The notes under the pieces were generated by a model. The model was given only the letters and a program-made list of their open reading frames with translations, ran no database searches and was not told where the DNA came from. A stretch of 18,093 bases of DNA from Streptococcus panodentis (GTDB taxonomy: Bacteria > Bacillota > Bacilli > Lactobacillales > Streptococcaceae): positions 1 through 18,093 of the forward strand of contig NZ_QFAY01000038.1 in the NCBI RefSeq assembly GCF_017884005.1. Direction: 5' to 3'. How positions within the stretch are numbered: position 1 is the first letter of the stretch; every line of letters starts with the position of its first letter. Made by a program: the position numbers and the translations under genes. Below, piece by piece: positions 14,091 through 18,093 of this stretch.

Positions 14091-14996
14091 TCAGCCCGCA
14101 GCATGACCGAGAGATGGGCGGGGATGCTTCAGTCTCGGCTGGCAGCGGCTATCAACCGCTGCCAGCCGCTGAAAATCCGTCCAGAGCTGAGCCAAGTGAG
14201 GCTGGTAAAAAACACCCAGACGGAGGTCTGCCCCCCGCTCCACAGTCGAGAGCAAACTCCTTGAGACAAAGTCCAGTATGAGGGGCAGCATCTGCTCCAA
14301 GGGGACTTTCTGGATAAAGGCTGCTGCGGCCAAGGCCGTCACCATATCGCCGGTCCCGTAAAAATGCTGGGGCAGTCTGGAGCCCTGAAAGATGCAGAAA
14401 CTCCCAGTCTCTGAGTCATAATAAGCAAAACCAATCTGGTCTTCAGCTGTCTGCACCCCTGTCAGCAAGACCTGCTTTGCTCCCAGCCCGGCCAGTTCCC
14501 GGCAGATCTCTTCCAGCACTGCCTCCGGCAGCAGCTCTCCCGAATAGGGCCGATCCAAGAGCAGGGCTGCCTCGGTCAGATTGGGCAGGACCAAATGAGC
14601 CTGACTGACCAGCTGCCGCATGGCTTTGACATACTGCTGATCAAAGCCGTGATAAAGCCGGCCCTTGTCTCCCATGACGGGGTCTGCCAGCAGCGGAAGG
14701 TTCTTTTCCTTGGCAAAGTCCAGAATGGAAGACAGCTGCTCCGGACCTGCCAAATAGCCTGTCAGAAGAGCTGAGAAGTCCTGCTCTAAGCTCCGCCACT
14801 GCTGCAAAAATGCCTGCAGGCCCTGTGTGTAATCCTCCACATAGACATCGGGAAATCCGCCGGTATGGGAAGAAAGGAGCACTGTCGGCAACAGGGCCGT
14901 TTCTATCTGGCATGCAGCCAGTAAGGGCAGGGCAGCCGCTGTGGCAACCTTCCCCAAACCAGCAATATCATTGGCAACAATCAAAGGCTTAGTCAC
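14091..14996 (-). CDS. pdxY: Pyridoxal/pyridoxamine kinase
   Basis: A ribokinase-fold cytosolic kinase that phosphorylates B6 vitamers at the 5' hydroxyl. Motifs are the substrate region LLPTVLLSSHTGGF (residues 35-48), the metal/ATP site DPVMGDKGRLY (105-115), LPNLTEA (137-143) and the anion hole with catalytic Asp in YGTGDMV (Asp217). The start is GTG with GGAGG nine bases upstream. The length (301) is about 20 residues above what I expect for the Firmicute family. The extra tail (from ~Val281) is encoded by a perfect 13-pair palindrome and beyond; on the coding strand the palindrome's loop holds TGATAG out of frame. The upstream promoter overlaps that of the divergent MocR gene. Confidence 0.92.
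   Translation of the reverse strand: MTKPLIVANDIAGLGKVATAAALPLLAACQIETALLPTVLLSSHTGGFPDVYVEDYTQGLQAFLQQWRSLEQDFSALLTGYLAGPEQLSSILDFAKEKNLPLLADPVMGDKGRLYHGFDQQYVKAMRQLVSQAHLVLPNLTEAALLLDRPYSGELLPEAVLEEICRELAGLGAKQVLLTGVQTAEDQIGFAYYDSETGSFCIFQGSRLPQHFYGTGDMVTALAAAAFIQKVPLEQMLPLILDFVSRSLLSTVERGADLRLGVFYQPHLAQLWTDFQRLAAVDSRCQPRLKHPRPSLGHAAG
14136..14168. repeat. Perfect 13-bp inverted repeat inside the kinase 3' end
   Basis: CGGCTGGCAGCGG, seven bases, CCGCTGCCAGCCG. It is GC-rich with no T-tract and lies within the last 30 codons of the kinase frame. Confidence 0.8.
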
Positions 14997-15021
14997 TGGA
15001 AAGCCTCCTCTCTTTATCTAT

Positions 15022-15065
15022 GCTTTCTATTGTAAAATAGGTGAAATTGAGTTACAATAGGAAAA
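15022..15065. promoter_or_regulatory. Overlapping divergent promoters in one palindrome (kinase / MocR)
   Basis: CTATTGTAA (15027-15035) and TTACAATAG (15052-15060) are perfect inverted repeats 16 bases apart. Plus strand: TTGTAA (15030-15035), 17 bases, TACAAT (15053-15058). Minus strand: TTGTAA (15057-15052), 17 bases, TACAAT (15034-15029). Each half is therefore the -35 of one promoter and the -10 of the other. Predicted starts are ~15065 (MocR) and ~15022 (kinase). The repeat is also the natural operator candidate. Confidence 0.75.
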
Positions 15066-15092
15066 AATCCTATCTGTACGGGGACAGTTTTT

Positions 15093-16400
15093 ATGACCAA
15101 GGCAAAATACCAATCGATTATTGACAAAATTATCAAGGACATCCAGAAGGGAAGGCTGGCAACCGGGCAGAAGATTCCTTCCGTCCGCAGGCTGGCAGAG
15201 CGCTACCGCTGCAGCAAGGACACTGCCCAAAAAGCCCTGACCGAACTCAAATACCAGAAATATATCTATGCTGTTCCCAAAAGCGGCTACTATGTGCTGG
15301 AAAATCATCAGGAGTCCAAGCAGGACTTGGAGCTGCCAGTGACAGACGACCGCCATCAGGCCTATGAAGACTTCCGCCTCTGTGTCAATGAGACCCTGAT
15401 TGGCCGGGAAAACTATCTCTTCAACTACTATCCCCAGCAGGAAGGTCTGGAAGAGCTGCGGAAATCCGTCCAGCAGCTGCTGCTGGACTCGGCTGTCTAC
15501 ACTTCGCTGGACCGGCTGGTCCTGACCTCCGGGACCCAGCAGGCCCTCTATATCCTCTCACAGATTGACTTTCCCAATCAGAAAGAGACCATTCTGGTCG
15601 AGCAGCCTACCTACCACCGGATCAACGACTTGCTGCTGGCTCAAGATCTGCCTTATGAGACCATTGAGCGGACTCCGCAGGGGATTGACCTGCAACAATT
15701 GGAAGAAATTTTCCAAAGCGGAAAAATCAAGTTCTTTTACACCATTCCCCGCTTTCACTATCCCTTGGGTCACTCCTACAGCCGCAAGGAAAAGGAAGAG
15801 ATTCTCCGCCTGGCCCGGCTCTATCATGTCTATATCGTGGAAGACGACTATCTGTCCGACTTTGACAGCAGACGGGAGCTGACCTTTCACTATCTGGATG
15901 ACTGCCAGCAGGTCATCTATATCAAATCCTTCTCTACCAGCCTTTTTCCGGCTCTGAGGATTACCGCTCTCCTCCTGCCCCCAGGCATCAAGGAGACCTT
16001 TATCGCCTATAAAAGCGCTGTAGACTATGACAGCAATCTCATCATGCAAAAGGCCCTGTCCCTCTATATTGACAGCCTCATGTTTGAAAAAAACCGTCTG
16101 GCCCTCCTGCAGCTGCAGGAAAGGGAAGCAGAGAGAGCTCAGCAGCTCGCCGACCAAGCCCAGCTTGCCCTGCCTGTCTATCCGACCAAGGATGGTCTGC
16201 TGCTGGATTTGCGGCCGCTCCCTTCTGTCAGCGCCCTCAAACACAGCGGCCTGCCGCTTGATTTCTTTGAAACCAGCTATGCCAGTGACTGCCCCTATCA
16301 CTATGCCAAGCTAGCATACGATGGCTTAGAAGAAAATCTAGAAAAACTGAAAAATCGCATGTTGATTTTGGATGAGTATAAAAAGGCTAAAAATCCCTGA
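15093..16400 (+). CDS. MocR/PdxR-type GntR regulator with aminotransferase-like domain lacking the PLP lysine
   Basis: 435 residues. An N-terminal GntR winged helix spans residues ~1-70 (IQKGRLATGQKIPSVRRLAE, then YRCSKDTAQKALTELK). It is joined to a fold-I aminotransferase-like domain (~85-430) with LVLTSGTQQALYIL (142-155), FHYPLGHSYS (221-230) and VEDDYLSDF (249-257). At the expected Schiff-base position, where relatives have GSFSKxL, this protein has KSFSTSLFPALRI with Thr282. It may bind PLP non-covalently or sense another ligand. Next to a B6 kinase and an ECF S component, a PdxR-like role in vitamin B6 control is likely. The ATG has a GGGGA site about nine bases upstream, in a small CTGT-ACGGGG-ACAG hairpin. 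Its promoter overlaps the kinase promoter. Confidence 0.9.
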   Translation: MTKAKYQSIIDKIIKDIQKGRLATGQKIPSVRRLAERYRCSKDTAQKALTELKYQKYIYAVPKSGYYVLENHQESKQDLELPVTDDRHQAYEDFRLCVNETLIGRENYLFNYYPQQEGLEELRKSVQQLLLDSAVYTSLDRLVLTSGTQQALYILSQIDFPNQKETILVEQPTYHRINDLLLAQDLPYETIERTPQGIDLQQLEEIFQSGKIKFFYTIPRFHYPLGHSYSRKEKEEILRLARLYHVYIVEDDYLSDFDSRRELTFHYLDDCQQVIYIKSFSTSLFPALRITALLLPPGIKETFIAYKSAVDYDSNLIMQKALSLYIDSLMFEKNRLALLQLQEREAERAQQLADQAQLALPVYPTKDGLLLDLRPLPSVSALKHSGLPLDFFETSYASDCPYHYAKLAYDGLEENLEKLKNRMLILDEYKKAKNP

Positions 16401-16402
16401 CC

Positions 16403-16413
16403 TATGGTATAAT
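16403..16413 (+). promoter_or_regulatory. Consensus extended -10 promoter of the DUF3592 gene
   Basis: TATGGTATAAT matches TRTGnTATAAT exactly, in the 21-base gap after the MocR stop. No -35 is evident or needed. The predicted start near 16420 leaves only two bases before the ATG at 16422. Confidence 0.65.
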
Positions 16414-16421
16414 AGGATGAT

Positions 16422-17663
16422 ATGACAAAAGACAATACTAGTTCAAACAAATTATACAAACTACTCTTAGCTTTATTAAGCTGTGTCTTGGGGCTGTCGT
16501 TTCTGTTCATGATGCTGAAAGATGTCTCGTCCACTAACTGGTACCAGAGTCGATTTCACGGGTGGCAGACCATAACGGCTGAGGTGAGCGGGTTTACGAC
16601 CAGTCCGGAAAAACGCTCTACACCCGCTTACTACCCTATTTATCACTACATTGTTGATGGCCAAACCTACCAGGGATTTTCAGACCTCTATCAAGATGAA
16701 GTGCCTAAGTCTGGGGAAACCATTAGCATTCTCTATAATCCCAAGTCGCCTGAGCAGAGCCAATATAAGAATGACATCCCAATCCCTATCCTTGTACTCA
16801 TGCCATTGCTGGGATTCTTATTATTTATGGCATTGGCTGCCGGCTCCCTCTATCAGGCCTTTAATCCCCCACAGGAGCCAAAGCCGCAACCCAAGGCTGC
16901 AAAAAGCATCAGCATCGTTAAGGGAAGAGTCCGTAAACCGCGGCCCATTGTATCCTTAGTTAGCCTAAGCCTGGTTATGATAGCCCTCACTTATATCTGT
17001 ATCTCTGCAACAGGGCAATTCAAAGTTGTATTTTATGGTTGGAAAACTACATCCGCTCAAGTCCTTGACTATGATGTGTATGAAACTGGAGGAAGAAGAG
17101 GAGGAGGTGGTGGAGGATTAAGTCTTTATAGTAGCATCTACCAATATCAAGTAGACGGCGTGGCTTATGAAGGCCATTCTGTTCTCGGTAGATTTACACA
17201 ACCCAAAATTCAAAGTCAAATCTCTATTGCCTATAACCCTGAGTATCCCTATCAGAGTGCTTCTAGTGAAAACCATCATTTCTTTTATATAGTCTTCTTG
17301 CCTGGCTTTAGTCTAATGCTAGTCGGCAAGATTCTCTCTCTAATCATTGCTGCTTGGATAAAGAAGGCTAGACTCGCTCAAGCCAGAAGACTAGGGCCTG
17401 TCTATGGCGGCTACATTGTCGAGGTAAGCCCTGCTGAACAGTTCAGCCGCGGTAATCCGCTGCATGAGATCTGGCTTGAATTTGACATCGACCAAGTGCC
17501 TCATCAAACCAGCATTTGCCTTCCTTTAACAGAGAATCATTTCATCTCTTACAGCCAGAATCCTAGCCCTATCCCAGTCTATGTGGATCCTCATGATGAT
17601 AGTCAGTTCCTGGTTGATGACAATGACATCTATGCCATCACAAATCAAATACGGATCAGCTGA
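16422..17663 (+). CDS. Membrane protein with repeated DUF3592 modules
   Basis: 413 residues. A short tail leads into a membrane helix (~15-30) and an extracellular module, residues ~42-120 (FHGWQTITAEVSGF ... YHYIVDGQTYQGFSD ... ISILYNPKSPEQS). A helix pair follows at ~128-147 and ~184-203, then a second module, residues ~210-290 (FYGWKTTSAQVLDY ... YQYQVDGVAYEGHS ... ISIAYNPEYPYQS), a helix at ~290-312 and a third, weaker domain to the end with an acidic VDDND tail. The first two modules are clearly tandem duplicates of the DUF3592 type. The second carries an odd glycine/arginine insert, GGRRGGGGGG (residues ~224-233). Function is unknown. An AGGA lies close to the ATG, but it would be outside the transcript if the promoter call is right. 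Confidence 0.85.
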   Translation: MTKDNTSSNKLYKLLLALLSCVLGLSFLFMMLKDVSSTNWYQSRFHGWQTITAEVSGFTTSPEKRSTPAYYPIYHYIVDGQTYQGFSDLYQDEVPKSGETISILYNPKSPEQSQYKNDIPIPILVLMPLLGFLLFMALAAGSLYQAFNPPQEPKPQPKAAKSISIVKGRVRKPRPIVSLVSLSLVMIALTYICISATGQFKVVFYGWKTTSAQVLDYDVYETGGRRGGGGGGLSLYSSIYQYQVDGVAYEGHSVLGRFTQPKIQSQISIAYNPEYPYQSASSENHHFFYIVFLPGFSLMLVGKILSLIIAAWIKKARLAQARRLGPVYGGYIVEVSPAEQFSRGNPLHEIWLEFDIDQVPHQTSICLPLTENHFISYSQNPSPIPVYVDPHDDSQFLVDDNDIYAITNQIRIS

Positions 17664-17850
17664 TTTCCCTCCCAATGCCAGTTCTCGCATCATGGACCAG
17701 CAGCTGGCTGTCCTACCGTCTTGACCTGCTTTGAGGTGACAGACTGACTGGCCAAAAAGGCCGCCGCACCTTCCCTTAAGATGAAGGTGGTATGAAGACA
17801 CGAAGGTACCGTTGGTTGAAGGCATTTTTAAACTCCAATTATTCACACAT
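17664..17850. other. Gene-free stretch with small hairpins
   Basis: No frame here has a convincing start, ribosome site and protein character. It contains GGCCAAAAAGGCC (about 17751-17763) and a CACCTTC/GAAGGTG stem (about 17767-17789). The base composition is GC-rich like nearby coding DNA, so it may be decayed coding sequence, but I cannot name it. Confidence 0.4.
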
Positions 17851-17856
17851 ATCACA

Positions 17857-17910
17857 AAAACCATCCAGATTCCCTGATAGGCCAAGGATTCTGGATGGTT
17901 TTCTTTTTTC
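17857..17910 (+). terminator. Strong intrinsic terminator
   Basis: AAAACCATCCAGATTCC, a twelve-base loop and GGATTCTGGATGGTTTT form a seventeen-pair stem with one mismatch, followed by CTTTTTTC. It lies ~190 bases after the DUF3592 stop; its A-rich left side would let it act on the other strand too. Confidence 0.85.
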
Positions 17911-17966
17911 ACCCATTGGGTGAAGGATTTTACTGGACAGCCTCACTCCCCCGGACTGAACGAAAG

Positions 17967-18093
17967 CCGAGGCTGAGACAAAAAGACTTCAGTTTCGCTT
18001 TGTTTTGGTAAAAAAATCTTGACGCGGCAGCTGATTGCTCAAAAGCTCCAGTGGAGCTTTTGAGGTTTTAGATAGAGCTTCCGAGAGGAAGCA
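17967..18093. repeat. Right arm of long imperfect inverted repeat
   Basis: Inverted copy of 7-133, about 127 bp. This copy contains the perfect palindrome CAAAAGCTCCA-G-TGGAGCTTTTG and the GCTTCC-GAGA-GGAAGC hairpin that closes the window. The repeat may continue beyond the window edge, since homology runs to the last base. Confidence 0.85.

Noticed and set aside
15558..16301. Long open frame on the minus strand (247 codons) opposite the MocR gene
   Set aside because: It has no ribosome site or recognisable protein character. It is an antisense shadow of a gene with clear GntR and aminotransferase motifs.
17526..17912. Minus-strand frame of 128 codons
   Set aside because: It starts in the strong terminator hairpin and runs antisense into the DUF3592 gene.
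1..18093. CRISPR arrays, tRNA, rRNA
   Set aside because: No regular short direct repeats with spacers and no recognisable tRNA or rRNA sequence on either strand.

Overview
The window looks like chromosomal DNA of a low-to-moderate GC Firmicute, most likely a Streptococcus of the mitis/sanguinis type. Supporting points are the gene families (AsnS, DUF5590/TseB, hemolysin III, LXG cassette), strong AGGAGG-type ribosome binding sites, TTG/GTG starts, U-tract terminators, extended -10 promoters and streptococcal-style intergenic repeats. No rRNA, tRNA, transposase, integrase or CRISPR array is visible. All family names are assigned from memory of motifs and have not been searched.

Layout. Positions 1-133 are one arm of a ~127 bp imperfect inverted repeat whose partner closes the window (17967-18093). 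At 235-597 (-) lies a small coiled-coil protein resembling the partner proteins of type VII secretion LXG toxins. At 665-6005 (-) come an MFS permease, asnS, a VOC protein, a lipoprotein, a class I/II aminotransferase (aspB) and a TseB/YpmB-like membrane protein; this keeps the tseB-aspB-asnS order known from Bacillus. At 6122-7207 (+) come a MarR regulator and an NAD(P)H:FMN reductase separated by an iteron-like operator. At 7384-10572 (-) lies a type VIIb secretion effector cassette: a Lap1-like gene that has lost its start codon, a Lap2-like gene, a 543-residue LXG toxin whose C-terminal domain resembles TelC (lipid II phosphatase), a TipC-like surface-exposed immunity protein, and possibly a decayed small hydrophobic gene. 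No secretion machinery is in the window, so this is an effector island. At 10631-11959 (-) are yaaA and a VanZ-family gene. At 12080-13172 (+) are a DUF1836 regulator and hemolysin III, overlapping, both with TTG starts. At 13458-14996 (-) are a pyridoxal/pyridoxamine kinase and an ECF S-component, divergent from a MocR-type GntR regulator (15093-16400 +). This is a likely vitamin B6 salvage and regulation module. At 16422-17663 (+) is a membrane protein with repeated DUF3592 modules, then a strong terminator and the closing repeat.

The observations I think most deserve a second look are these. One perfect 9+9 bp inverted repeat between the kinase and the MocR gene encodes two fully overlapping, face-to-face promoters. 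The MocR regulator has Thr at the position of the PLP-binding Lys. Three genes (tseB, marR and the DUF3592 gene) appear to be leaderless or nearly so. The LXG cassette has a start-less adaptor gene and a sharp base-composition break at the toxin domain. The lipoprotein reading frame runs through two of its own terminators.
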